Origin: Holosporales bacterium
GTDB taxonomy: Bacteria; Pseudomonadota; Alphaproteobacteria; UBA3830; JAIRMZ01
Direction of reading: 5' to 3'
DNA length: 9,719 nt
Assembly: GCA_031258355.1 (NCBI GenBank)
Contig: JAIRMZ010000043.1
Coordinates: 1-9,719, forward strand
The stretch's first letter is position 1, and each line of letters opens with the position of its first letter. Of the stretch, positions 1-6,591 are shown piece after piece. Made by a program: the position numbers and the translations under genes. A model generated the notes under the pieces. It saw only the letters and a list, made by a program, of their open reading frames with translations. It searched no databases and had not been told where the DNA came from.

Positions 1-314
1 TCCTCCGCTAGCCATAAGAGGACGGCATCCGGCTTAAGAGATTGTGTCAAAAGAGAATAGGCCACGGCAAAGACCTCATGGATACGGTCAGGAAAGGAAG
101 TGAAGGAGACGATTAGACGTGGCGTTTTCCGCTGTGGGGTCTGAACGCCTTTCTCTCGCAAAAGGCGGGATTTCTTGCGGATTTTTTCTAAATCTAATCT
201 GAAAACCCAGCAATGCCAGAAAAGAGTCCAGGACAAATGGGAATAATGTGCAAGGCGAACACCGATCTTGTGAACAAAAGGTAGGTGCCAAATTCTTCTG
301 AGCGTTTCTCGCAT
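1..314 (-). CDS. Probable glycosyltransferase, N-terminal part (runs off left edge)
   Basis: An open frame starts at ATG 314-312 (minus) and stays open to the window edge, giving 104 residues. The first 65 residues are basic and aromatic, with a WTLFWHCWVF stretch at 29-38. From residue 67 the segment RLIVSFTSFPDRIHEV, followed by SLLTQSLKPDAVLLWLAE at 87-104, matches the start of a GT-A-like glycosyltransferase family in which 'SxTSxPxRI ... SLLxQxxKPDxxxLWLxExxFP' is the hallmark. A GAGAAGAAG purine run directly before the ATG could act as ribosome binding site. The gene lies 45 bases downstream of fliX on the same strand, with a weak terminator between them. A role in cell-surface or flagellin glycosylation is conceivable from position alone. 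The catalytic portion is outside the window, so donor and acceptor are unknown. The coding frame is sure; the family call is moderately sure. Confidence 0.65.
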   Translation of the reverse strand, partial: MRETLRRIWHLPFVHKIGVRLAHYSHLSWTLFWHCWVFRLDLEKIRKKSRLLREKGVQTPQRKTPRLIVSFTSFPDRIHEVFAVAYSLLTQSLKPDAVLLWLAE

Positions 315-344
315 CTTCTTCTCACGACAATAGCCTGCTGACGT

Positions 345-369
345 TATAAAACCCCGCTCTTAAGAACGG
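345..369 (-). terminator. Weak intrinsic terminator at the end of fliX
   Basis: On the minus strand the fliX stop codon lies in the loop of a short hairpin: stem CCGTTC/GAGCGG with one G-T wobble and loop TTAA, followed by GGTTTTAT. The stem is only six pairs and the T run only four, so termination would be partial. It separates fliX from the glycosyltransferase gene. Confidence 0.35.
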
Positions 370-755
370 TATTTGGCAAGCTCGACTTGCGCGCGCAAAG
401 AAATCTCTTCGAGAATGGAGCGTAAGGCCGCATCTTTCGTAGAGTCCCCCTGTTGATGAACCGCTTCCAACAGACGTTGCAACTGATCCCTGGACCACTG
501 TCCGCTCAATAGAGACAACTGTAGGTTTTTCAAGAGATCCAAAGTTTGCTCCCCCTTTTCCAAAGCCGTGAGTTCCGGGGAGGTTTCATTGGTGGTCTGT
601 AGACCGATAAGAGCTTCTGCCGGAGATGATGGCGCAACGCCCTCCGCTTCGGCAGGAGCTTCCGATGCGAATGGGTAAGGACCTCCCTTCAGAGGAGAGC
701 GAACCTTCCTCAAAGGCTGCGCACGTCTAGAAGGTGTAAGAGGACCGATTTTCAT
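360..755 (-). CDS. fliX: FliX, class II flagellar assembly regulator
   Basis: The product is 131 residues from the ATG at 755. An AAGG ribosome binding site lies nine bases before that codon; an in-frame TTG two codons upstream is less likely. FliX is an alphaproteobacterial protein that couples class II flagellar basal-body assembly to FlbD-dependent transcription and helps place the P-ring protein. The N-terminus MKIGPLTPSRR and the Pro/Ala-rich middle (residues 25-50) are typical. The conserved C-terminal half carries TLDLLKNLQLSLLSG (71-85) and SILEEISLRAQVELAKYR (113-130), the family signature. Length agrees with the usual 130-145 residues. It is divergent from flgI, the same arrangement as I recall for Caulobacter, which strongly supports the call. 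There is no signal peptide or membrane segment, so it is cytoplasmic or peripherally bound. A good sigma-70-type promoter lies just upstream. Confidence 0.88.
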   Translation of the reverse strand: MKIGPLTPSRRAQPLRKVRSPLKGGPYPFASEAPAEAEGVAPSSPAEALIGLQTTNETSPELTALEKGEQTLDLLKNLQLSLLSGQWSRDQLQRLLEAVHQQGDSTKDAALRSILEEISLRAQVELAKYRS

Positions 756-781
756 AAACAAGAACCTTAAAAAAACGGCTC

Positions 782-810
782 AGTATACCGAGCGTTATCG
801 CCTCCATCAA
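782..810 (-). promoter_or_regulatory. Sigma-70-type promoter for fliX with -10 box inside a palindrome
   Basis: On the minus strand TTGATG (810-805) is separated by 17 bases from TATACT (787-782), close to the housekeeping consensus. The predicted start near 775 leaves a leader of about 20 bases containing the fliX ribosome binding site. The -10 hexamer sits in a 16-base near-palindrome (778-793, GCTC-N8-GAGC, one mismatched pair), which could be an operator. No sigma-54 element of the kind that drives class II flagellar genes in Caulobacter was seen. Confidence 0.6.
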
Positions 811-870
811 CAAAGCCTTAATAAACGTTCCTTATCCTTGCAAACGGAAAAATAGAGGGTTCTCGTTACC

Positions 871-2289
871 GTGAAATTTACTCCTTATCTCTTCTTGTTA
901 AGCGTTCTTCTCGTTGTTGCTCCAGAATCGGGGAGAACAGCGTCCCCCAAAGGGGGGGTTTCTAAGCCTTTGCCTCAGATCACAACACGCATCAAAGATA
1001 TCGCCTCTTTTGAAGGAATGCGTGGCAATCAATTGATCGGGTATGGATTGGTTGTTGGGTTGCAAGGAACGGGAGACAATGCCAAAAGCTCTCCCCTTCG
1101 AGAAAGTCTTGCTGGCATGCTCGGCCGCTTAGGAGTAAAGGTGGATTTAAAAGCTTCCGATATGAAAACCAAAAACACAGCGGTAGTGATGGTCACTACA
1201 ATCCTTCCTCCTTTCGCCCGTCACGGGACTCACATTGATGTGACCGTTTCCGCTCTTGCCGATGCCAAAAGCCTACTTGGGGGTGTTTTGTTGGCGACTC
1301 CCTTAGTCGGAGCGGATGGAGAAACTTATGTCCTCGCACAGGGACCGATTGCTGTTGGAGGGTACACCTTTGGGGGAGATACGAAACAGGGTCAAATGCA
1401 GACAGTGACGAAAGGTGTTCCAACAAACGGACGTGTCCCCAACGGAGGTATTGTCGAAAAGGAAGTGCCTTTCGAGCTCGCCCAGCAAGATTCTCTTCGC
1501 ATTATGCTGAGAAATCCGGATTTTACGACGGCTAAACGCGTCAGCGATGTTATCAATACGCAGGAACAACGCTCTATTGCTAAGGCAACCGACCCAAGCA
1601 CCATTGTTATCGACACCAGTCATCATAAAGGAGATCTAGTCGCCTTCATCACACGTATCGAGCAATTAAGCGTAAAGCCCGATCAGCAAGCGCGCATCAT
1701 TTTTGATGATCGTGATGGCGTCGTCGTGATTAACGAGAACGTTCGTATTTCTCCTGTTGCTGTTGCGCATGGAAGCCTGATGGTCAAAATCACAGAGACG
1801 GATCATGTGACGCCTATGGCTGTTCCTGGCAACGGTTGGAACTACAATTCGTACCCGCCTTCTTATCCTGGCTATTACGATAGACAGGGGATCAATAACG
1901 ATATCCGGATCTATCAAGAACAGAAAGAAAAGGCCTCCCAAGGGACGCAAACAGGTCAAAATACCCAAGGAACGCAGACGGACTCTCAAGGGGAACAAGT
2001 AGCAAAAACGGATCAGGGAACACAGACACCATCGAGAAGATCTCGCTCTCAAGGGCGTGATCGTTTTGGTCCATATGGTAATAGTTCTATGAGAACACGC
2101 CAAACAACAATAGATGTTGACGAAGGGAATGCTCGTGATGAGAAATTAGGGATCTTAGCCCCGGGCGCTTCTTTACAGGAATTGGTGAACGCGCTTAACG
2201 CTCTTGGGATCTCTCCACGGGATATGATCACCGTTTTGCAAGCGATTAAAGAGGCTGGAGCTCTTCAAGCTCAAATGGAGACAATGTAA
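871..2289 (+). CDS. flgI: FlgI, flagellar P-ring protein with a low-complexity insertion
   Basis: FlgI forms the periplasmic P-ring around the flagellar rod. The 472-residue product starts at GTG 871, has a hydrophobic Sec signal (residues 1-24, KFTPYLFLLSVLLVVAP), then the hallmark TTRIKDIASFEGMRGNQL (38-55) and GYGLVVGLQGTGDN (57-70). The C-terminus, ILAPGASLQELVNALNALG followed by SPRDMITVLQAIKEAGALQAQMETM, is also diagnostic. FlgI is usually about 370 residues. The excess lies in one insertion at about residues 318-410: a Tyr/Pro-rich part (NYNSYPPSYPGYYDRQ), then a Gln/Thr/Gly part with three QGTQT units (357, 366, 382) and an Arg/Ser-rich end. It sits just before the TIDVDE strand, where relatives have a short loop. 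The frame is intact throughout. The stop codon abuts the next gene, so the two are surely co-transcribed. No convincing forward promoter was found upstream. Confidence 0.95.
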   Translation: MKFTPYLFLLSVLLVVAPESGRTASPKGGVSKPLPQITTRIKDIASFEGMRGNQLIGYGLVVGLQGTGDNAKSSPLRESLAGMLGRLGVKVDLKASDMKTKNTAVVMVTTILPPFARHGTHIDVTVSALADAKSLLGGVLLATPLVGADGETYVLAQGPIAVGGYTFGGDTKQGQMQTVTKGVPTNGRVPNGGIVEKEVPFELAQQDSLRIMLRNPDFTTAKRVSDVINTQEQRSIAKATDPSTIVIDTSHHKGDLVAFITRIEQLSVKPDQQARIIFDDRDGVVVINENVRISPVAVAHGSLMVKITETDHVTPMAVPGNGWNYNSYPPSYPGYYDRQGINNDIRIYQEQKEKASQGTQTGQNTQGTQTDSQGEQVAKTDQGTQTPSRRSRSQGRDRFGPYGNSSMRTRQTTIDVDEGNARDEKLGILAPGASLQELVNALNALGISPRDMITVLQAIKEAGALQAQMETM

Positions 2290-2730
2290 ATGCCAACTAC
2301 TTCAAAAATTCCTTCTTTTTTGGATAAAGCCCTTTTGTTGCGCCAGGCGACGCCTTTCCAGGGGTGGCTAAAAGGCAAACACGATGCTCTCACGAGAACA
2401 GCACTTGAGCAGGGGGTTCAACCTCAAAAAAAGCCAGTCGCCCCTGGGAACCTGCCTTCTGCCGCTCTCCTCTCCTTGCAGGATGTGAATCGAGCGTCAC
2501 AGGATGTGACCCGAACATCGCAGGAATTGGTGGGCCTCTGCTTTGGTACACTCTTAAGCTCAGCTTTTGCGGGATTAGATATGGGAGAGGGAACAGGGGG
2601 AGAGATCTGGCGCTCGATGTTGGTGGAACAATACGGCAAGCTTCTCGCGGAGTCTCCTGTCGGAAAGGACCTTTGTGATGCTGTTTGCGCACAAGTGGCT
2701 CGACAAGAAGAGCGCACGAGACGAGAGTAA
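2290..2730 (+). CDS. flgJ: FlgJ-type rod-binding protein (no muramidase domain)
   Basis: This 146-residue protein starts at an ATG immediately after the flgI stop, with GGAG nine bases upstream inside flgI. The C-terminal half fits the rod-binding domain found at the N-terminus of enterobacterial FlgJ: SQELVGLCFGTLLSSAF (77-93), then EIWRSMLVEQYGKLLA (105-120), ending GKDLCDAVCAQV (125-136). This corresponds to the family pattern 'FEAMFLxQML ... Y/WRSMLxxxYAxxxA ... GIADAVxxQL'. The peptidoglycan hydrolase domain of gamma-proteobacterial FlgJ is absent, as is usual in alphaproteobacteria, where a separate lytic transglycosylase does that job. The first 75 residues are poorly conserved and basic. 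No signal peptide is evident; FlgJ is exported through the flagellar type III apparatus. Position after flgI supports the call. Confidence 0.8.
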   Translation: MPTTSKIPSFLDKALLLRQATPFQGWLKGKHDALTRTALEQGVQPQKKPVAPGNLPSAALLSLQDVNRASQDVTRTSQELVGLCFGTLLSSAFAGLDMGEGTGGEIWRSMLVEQYGKLLAESPVGKDLCDAVCAQVARQEERTRRE

Positions 2731-2749
2731 GTGGCCTTCTCGGCGCCTC

Positions 2750-2778
2750 TGGTAAACTTTTCAAGAGCACAGTACAAT
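2750..2778 (+). promoter_or_regulatory. Possible rpsO promoter
   Basis: TACAAT at 2773-2778 is a good -10 box. The hexamer 17 bases upstream (TGGTAA, 2750-2755) is a poor -35. Transcription would start near 2785, leaving a leader of about 40 bases before the rpsO start codon chosen here and excluding the upstream in-frame ATG at 2777 from the message. Confidence 0.35.
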
Positions 2779-2824
2779 GTCTCTTGCGTTTGTGTACCGA
2801 ACGGTGCAGCAGAAAGGAACAGGG

Positions 2825-3088
2825 ATGGAACGAGAAGAAAGAGCGGAAATTATGGGAAAGTTTGCTCGCCATCCAGGGGATACGGGATCTCCTGAGGTGC
2901 AAGTGGCTTTGCTGACTCAGCGTATTAATACGCTAGGTGATCATATGAATATCCATAAGGCAGATTTGCATTCTCGACGTGGGTTACTAGGATTAGTGGG
3001 ACGCCGGCGGCGGCTTTTGGATTATCTTAAACGCTTGGACACAGCACGATACACGACCTTAATTGGGACTCTCGGGTTGCGTCGGTAA
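2825..3088 (+). CDS. rpsO: Ribosomal protein S15
   Basis: S15 binds the central domain of 16S rRNA early in small-subunit assembly. The 87-residue product contains the family core: GDTGSPEVQVALLTQRIN (18-35), HKADLHSRRGLLGLVGRRRR (44-63), LLDYLKRLDTARYTTLI (64-80) and the exact C-terminus LGLRR. The start at ATG 2825 is preferred because AGAAAGGAA lies five bases upstream and the length then matches the usual 87-89 residues; the ATG at 2777 would add 16 residues with no counterpart in the family. The gene follows flgJ on the same strand after 94 bases. Unlike most bacteria there is no pnp after it and no truB before it. S15 commonly represses its own translation through its leader; no such structure was confirmed here. 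Confidence 0.96.
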   Translation: MEREERAEIMGKFARHPGDTGSPEVQVALLTQRINTLGDHMNIHKADLHSRRGLLGLVGRRRRLLDYLKRLDTARYTTLIGTLGLRR

Positions 3089-3142
3089 AACAAGGTATTT
3101 ATTTATTTTTTATCTTAGCAGATCGGGTCATTTTTCTATACT

Positions 3143-3165
3143 AAAAAATGTGCTTTAATAAGCAC
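3143..3165 (-). terminator. Intrinsic terminator after the MHS transporter gene
   Basis: On the minus strand a perfect six-pair stem GTGCTT/AAGCAC (3165-3150, loop ATTA) is followed at once by ATTTTTTAG, the standard Rho-independent form. It lies about 95 bases beyond the transporter stop codon and so ends the 6524-3259 transcription unit. The remaining intergenic sequence (3089-3258) is A/T-rich; no equally clear terminator for rpsO was seen in it. Confidence 0.65.
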
Positions 3166-3258
3166 GGAAAAGCAAACCAATCTGAGAAAAAGGGCCTTTC
3201 TTCTTTTAGAGTTCCAAGAAAAAAATCATCCACTCACAGGAACTAAATCTTTATGAGC

Positions 3259-4506
3259 CTATTCAAGGGGCTGCGCTGTGCGATCGGTCATTTGTGCAAG
3301 GGCGTACAACGCAAAACAAGCGCCAATAGCGAAATGAGCAGCAACAATGCGTACGTCTCCTCCTGCTTTGTTCACGAGGTAAGTGGCAACAAAAGGAGCC
3401 GTTCCGCCCGCAATAGCTTGGCCGAGGCCAAAGGCGATAGAGACAGCCGTGTATCGCACATGAGCAGGAAATGTCTCTGCGAAGAAAGCCGTTCTTCCTC
3501 CATAGTAAAAGGATAGGAATATGCCCGAAAGTCCATGAAGGATCCCATAAAGCCATAAAGAACCTTCTTGAAGAGCAGCGACCATTGGGTAAACGAGCAA
3601 AAGGATACCCCAAACACCAATTTGCAGAAAAATCTTGCGTTTCTTAAAGAAATCCGTCAGACGGCCCGAAAGGAATGTGGCAGGAATCATGCAAGCATTG
3701 GTAATCCCCGTAATCAAGAAGGCGTAAAAAGGGGAAGCGCGTTCTGAAATGACAAGATAGTTCGGAAGGAAAACAAGAAGGTTGTAGAAAGAGATTCCAC
3801 TAAAGGAGACAATGAACATGGCGTATAAGGCCGGTTTTGTATGTTTCTTGAAGACATCCACAAGAGGGAGACGCGGAGATGTGGTTTTTTTAGGAGGGGC
3901 TTTCATGGTTTGTTTAAGCCGAAACCCGACATACACTAATCCAAAACTTAAGAGAAAAGGTAAGCGCCATCCCCAAGCTTGATAGTCTTCCGGAGAGAGA
4001 AGGGAGCTCAGAACGACAGCAATCAATTGTCCTCCAAATAAAGTGCCAATTAGACAACCAATATCTGCCCAACTTCCTAACTGCCCTCTTTTCTCCACTG
4101 GTGCGTTTTCGACCAAAGAGACCATCGCGCCTGTATACTCTCCACCGATGGCCAGCCCCTGGAGGATACGAATGACGATCAGCAAGAGAGGGGCCAGAAA
4201 TCCGGCTTGCTCATAAGTAGGGAGAAAGCAGATACAAGCGGTAGGAATGGCCATTAGAATAATGGAGAGGAATAAGGCATTCCCACGTCCTGTTCTGTCC
4301 CCTATATGACCGAATAAAGCGCCCCCCAGAGGACGCGCAATAAATCCAAGAGCGAAAACACCAAAGACAGCAAGCTGAGAAGCTAGCGCGTCTTCTCGTG
4401 GAAAAAAGAGAGGGCCCATCACTGAGGAAAAAGCACCATACAAGGCGTAGTCTACCCACTCAAGAGCGTTCGCCACCACACCGAGGTTGATTTTTCCTTT
4501 GAGCAT
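3259..4506 (-). CDS. MFS transporter, metabolite:H+ symporter (MHS/ProP-like) family
   Basis: This is a twelve-helix inner-membrane permease, probably importing a small zwitterion or carboxylate with protons. From the ATG at 4506 it has 415 residues. The first helix contains ALEWVDYALYG (14-24), a variant of the MHS signature 'NxxEWYDFxxYG'. The loop after helix 2 carries GHIGDRTGR (66-74), the major-facilitator motif. Helix 4 and the loop after it contain RILQGLAIGGEYTGA (113-127) and VENAPVEKRGQLGS (132-145), the MHS hallmark. The frame remains open upstream to a GTG at 4578, but those extra 24 residues are not hydrophobic and have no family counterpart. Close relatives are the ProP-like proline/betaine carriers that are multiplied in rickettsial genomes. 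The substrate cannot be read from sequence. It lies downstream of the 643-residue gene on the same strand and probably shares its transcript. Confidence 0.85.
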   Translation of the reverse strand: MLKGKINLGVVANALEWVDYALYGAFSSVMGPLFFPREDALASQLAVFGVFALGFIARPLGGALFGHIGDRTGRGNALFLSIILMAIPTACICFLPTYEQAGFLAPLLLIVIRILQGLAIGGEYTGAMVSLVENAPVEKRGQLGSWADIGCLIGTLFGGQLIAVVLSSLLSPEDYQAWGWRLPFLLSFGLVYVGFRLKQTMKAPPKKTTSPRLPLVDVFKKHTKPALYAMFIVSFSGISFYNLLVFLPNYLVISERASPFYAFLITGITNACMIPATFLSGRLTDFFKKRKIFLQIGVWGILLLVYPMVAALQEGSLWLYGILHGLSGIFLSFYYGGRTAFFAETFPAHVRYTAVSIAFGLGQAIAGGTAPFVATYLVNKAGGDVRIVAAHFAIGACFALYALAQMTDRTAQPLE

Positions 4507-4592
4507 TCTGATCGTTTCTACGTAGGCAAGCCTTGTCCAATAATACAACGTCTCTCCTCCGACGCATAGAGAGAACACCTCTCAAAGAGGGA

Positions 4593-6524
4593 TTAAGGAG
4601 CCTCTTCCTCGAGGGTAATTCCTTTAGGTGCAGACCAAGAGGAAAGCAAATTAATCGGGATGATGTGTGTTAAAAGCGTCTTCGCACGCAGATCGCGAAG
4701 ATCTAAGCGAACGGTCGTACAACACTTTTTCAAGTGTGCCAAGAGCGTAGAAGGAGTCTCCGCCTTCTGTTGTGACAAAAAGCGTTCTTGCTCCTCTGGG
4801 GAATTTGTGATCTGGAAACCGGAAATGAGATCGCGAACATCCCATCCCGTGCTTCCTGCAAATCCTTGTGTCGGAAGATGCTGGGAAAAATCCTCTATTT
4901 CGATATCTTCGATGCGCATCGCTTCTTCTTGCTGATAGACGTCTCGCTCAGCGTAATCCGATTCCGCGTAAAGCTCTGTGCCAAGTTGATATCCTTCGGA
5001 AGGCGGTTGCTCCGCCCAACCAACACCACAAGCAAGGCGGATCTCTCCCCAGCACGTTTGTGTCTTCCCATCGACCACGAGATGAGTCTTGATTACCTTT
5101 CCTTGGACCTGTCTTCCCGGCAAGCGAGGATCTTTAAGGATAACGGTATCCTCAATTGTGAGAGGCGCAAGTTCGGCAAAGGTTCCTCGGAAGGAGATCT
5201 CAAAAGATCGTGAAGAGGCCGCGAGGTAGGATCGTGCGCGCGCAAGAGCATGAAGAACAGCACTTTGTCCTCGTGCAGTTGTAAAGAAGCTGGCCCGAGA
5301 GGCATCGCCTAAAGCCATAGGAAGGGCCCCTATATCTCGCCAAAAGGCTTTATCCTCAAGGAAATGAGAGTGCGATCGATGGTCTTGAAGAGCGGAATAT
5401 TGCCGCCCGCCCGATGCAATGCGCTCACCTTCCCTATACAAAGTAAATCCTTGCCAAGACGCCACTTCTTGAGCAGGGGCGATAGCGTTTAATTTGAGAT
5501 GAAGGCGCTTAATATGCCCTTTTGGCGTTCCCCCCTCTTGAAATGTCCGCAATTGATGACGATTACGCAACGTAAAATGAGCTATTTCTCGACGTTTTTG
5601 CTGGTAGTGCCAGGCAAGAATCAACTGCCCATGAAACCAGAAGCGCTTGAGGCGCACTTTTAAAGGACGTCGATGAAAATGCTCTGCGTGCAGAGCTTCT
5701 TCCTCTTCCTTCCACAGGAAAAAGGCTGGAGATTGCCGAGGATACAGATGCAAAATACCCGTCTCAGGTGGAAGGATCTCCTCAAGGGAATGGTAAAGAA
5801 TATTGTATCCCCCGAGAGAAAGTTTATGGGTCAGGGCATTCCAAGATTTTTGGAAATCTTTTCCTGAGTAGGTGTTGAGCATTTGACCTGGAAATTGATG
5901 AGCAATGATTGGGGCGATATCGAAGACACCTGTGGCGCGTTGTGTCCATTGCGCTTCTAGCGTGACTTCCACCGCATCCCAAGGCTCCGGACCACGATGA
6001 AGATGAAGGGAGTTCGGGAAGATGGTCTCAAGAGTCACGTTCTTTCTTCCTTGGTATAGGTCGGAGAGGCGGAGAGCGCCATCAACGCGATCCCAAGCAA
6101 AAAGCGCTGTACGCGCTTCTAGAACTTCATGGGGGAGGTTCTCGGCTCCTTCTGGCACAAAAAGAGGATCCCAGTATGGAGCTTTCTGCAAGGTACGAAT
6201 TAAGGTTTGCAGCTGCTCTGCCGAGGTATTGGGCTCCGCGATAAGCTCGATCGTCATCAGCGCTCCTTTAAGAGCAACGGGAATGGTGATCACGCGACCG
6301 CAGAATAAAGGGACGATAGGACCCTCTTCTTTCTGGTAAGCGATGCGTGCATACGCCCGTTTACGAAGGGAACGCGTCTGGAGACGCGGGTTCTTTAACG
6401 TCACATGGGCGACCGCGAATTCTCCTTCTGCTTGTGTGATTGTCAGGGTGAAGGGATCTTCATCACCACGCCAAGGCGTGGTTAAATCCGCATAGGTTTC
6501 GGTCCAATCAAAAATAAAACGCAT
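4593..6524 (-). CDS. Large orphan protein, possibly phage tail/baseplate-derived
   Basis: I do not firmly recognise this 643-residue protein. The start ATG 6524 has GAGGAAA two bases before it, a strong ribosome binding site. There is no signal peptide and no membrane helix. The N-terminal 170 residues have a distinctive layout: DEDPFTLTITQAEGEFAVAHV (21-41), GRVITIPVALKGALMTIELI (76-95), APYWDPLFVPE (115-125), then an acidic LEARTALFAWDRVDGALRLSD segment (135-155). Alternating strands of this kind, with 'EGEFAxAxVxxxNPR' and 'GRVxxxPxxLxG', recall large tail-associated (hub-like) proteins of alphaproteobacterial prophages; that is inference from memory and weak. The middle is rich in His, Arg and Trp, the C-terminus (about 520-575) in Glu/Asp. 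No capsid, tail or lysis gene accompanies it. The transporter gene follows closely. The frame is intact over 1.9 kb, so it is under selection or recently acquired. Confidence 0.75.
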   Translation of the reverse strand: MRFIFDWTETYADLTTPWRGDEDPFTLTITQAEGEFAVAHVTLKNPRLQTRSLRKRAYARIAYQKEEGPIVPLFCGRVITIPVALKGALMTIELIAEPNTSAEQLQTLIRTLQKAPYWDPLFVPEGAENLPHEVLEARTALFAWDRVDGALRLSDLYQGRKNVTLETIFPNSLHLHRGPEPWDAVEVTLEAQWTQRATGVFDIAPIIAHQFPGQMLNTYSGKDFQKSWNALTHKLSLGGYNILYHSLEEILPPETGILHLYPRQSPAFFLWKEEEEALHAEHFHRRPLKVRLKRFWFHGQLILAWHYQQKRREIAHFTLRNRHQLRTFQEGGTPKGHIKRLHLKLNAIAPAQEVASWQGFTLYREGERIASGGRQYSALQDHRSHSHFLEDKAFWRDIGALPMALGDASRASFFTTARGQSAVLHALARARSYLAASSRSFEISFRGTFAELAPLTIEDTVILKDPRLPGRQVQGKVIKTHLVVDGKTQTCWGEIRLACGVGWAEQPPSEGYQLGTELYAESDYAERDVYQQEEAMRIEDIEIEDFSQHLPTQGFAGSTGWDVRDLISGFQITNSPEEQERFLSQQKAETPSTLLAHLKKCCTTVRLDLRDLRAKTLLTHIIPINLLSSWSAPKGITLEEEAP

Positions 6525-6579
6525 AGTTTCCTCATCTCTTGATTACAGGGGAAGTTTTGTCTACAAGGTAGTTATTATC

Positions 6580-6586
6580 AGGAGGT
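6580..6586 (+). promoter_or_regulatory. Consensus ribosome binding site of the SAM transporter gene
   Basis: AGGAGGT, fully complementary to the 16S rRNA 3' end, ends five bases before the ATG at 6592. It is the strongest such site in the window and fixes the start. The 67-base divergent spacer (6525-6591) shows no convincing -35/-10 pair on either strand. Confidence 0.75.
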
Positions 6587-6591
6587 CTTTC

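Noticed and set aside
88..291. Minus-strand 67-codon open frame in the first 300 bases
   Set aside because: It overlaps, in another frame, the glycosyltransferase reading that starts at 314 and has clear family similarity.
762..870. Sigma-54 promoter (TGGCAC-N5-TTGC) for flgI or fliX
   Set aside because: No match with correct GG/GC spacing was found on either strand; only the sigma-70-like site for fliX is supported.
1939..2028. QGTQT-coding repeats as a CRISPR or tandem-repeat locus
   Set aside because: The units are short, imperfect and unevenly spaced, and they lie in frame inside flgI.
2777..2824. Upstream ATG as the start of rpsO
   Set aside because: It would add 16 residues with no S15 counterpart, lies within the likely -10 box, and the ATG at 2825 has a good ribosome binding site.
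3188..3200. AAAGGGCCTTT palindrome after rpsO as its terminator
   Set aside because: The arms meet with a single base between them, so no stable hairpin with a proper loop forms.
4507..4578. GTG at 4578 as the start of the MHS transporter
   Set aside because: The extra 24 residues are not membrane-like or conserved, and MHS proteins begin shortly before the EWxDxxxYG helix.
4660..5213. Plus-strand open frames opposite the 643-residue gene
   Set aside because: They are antisense to an intact long frame, lack ribosome binding sites and show no recognisable motifs.
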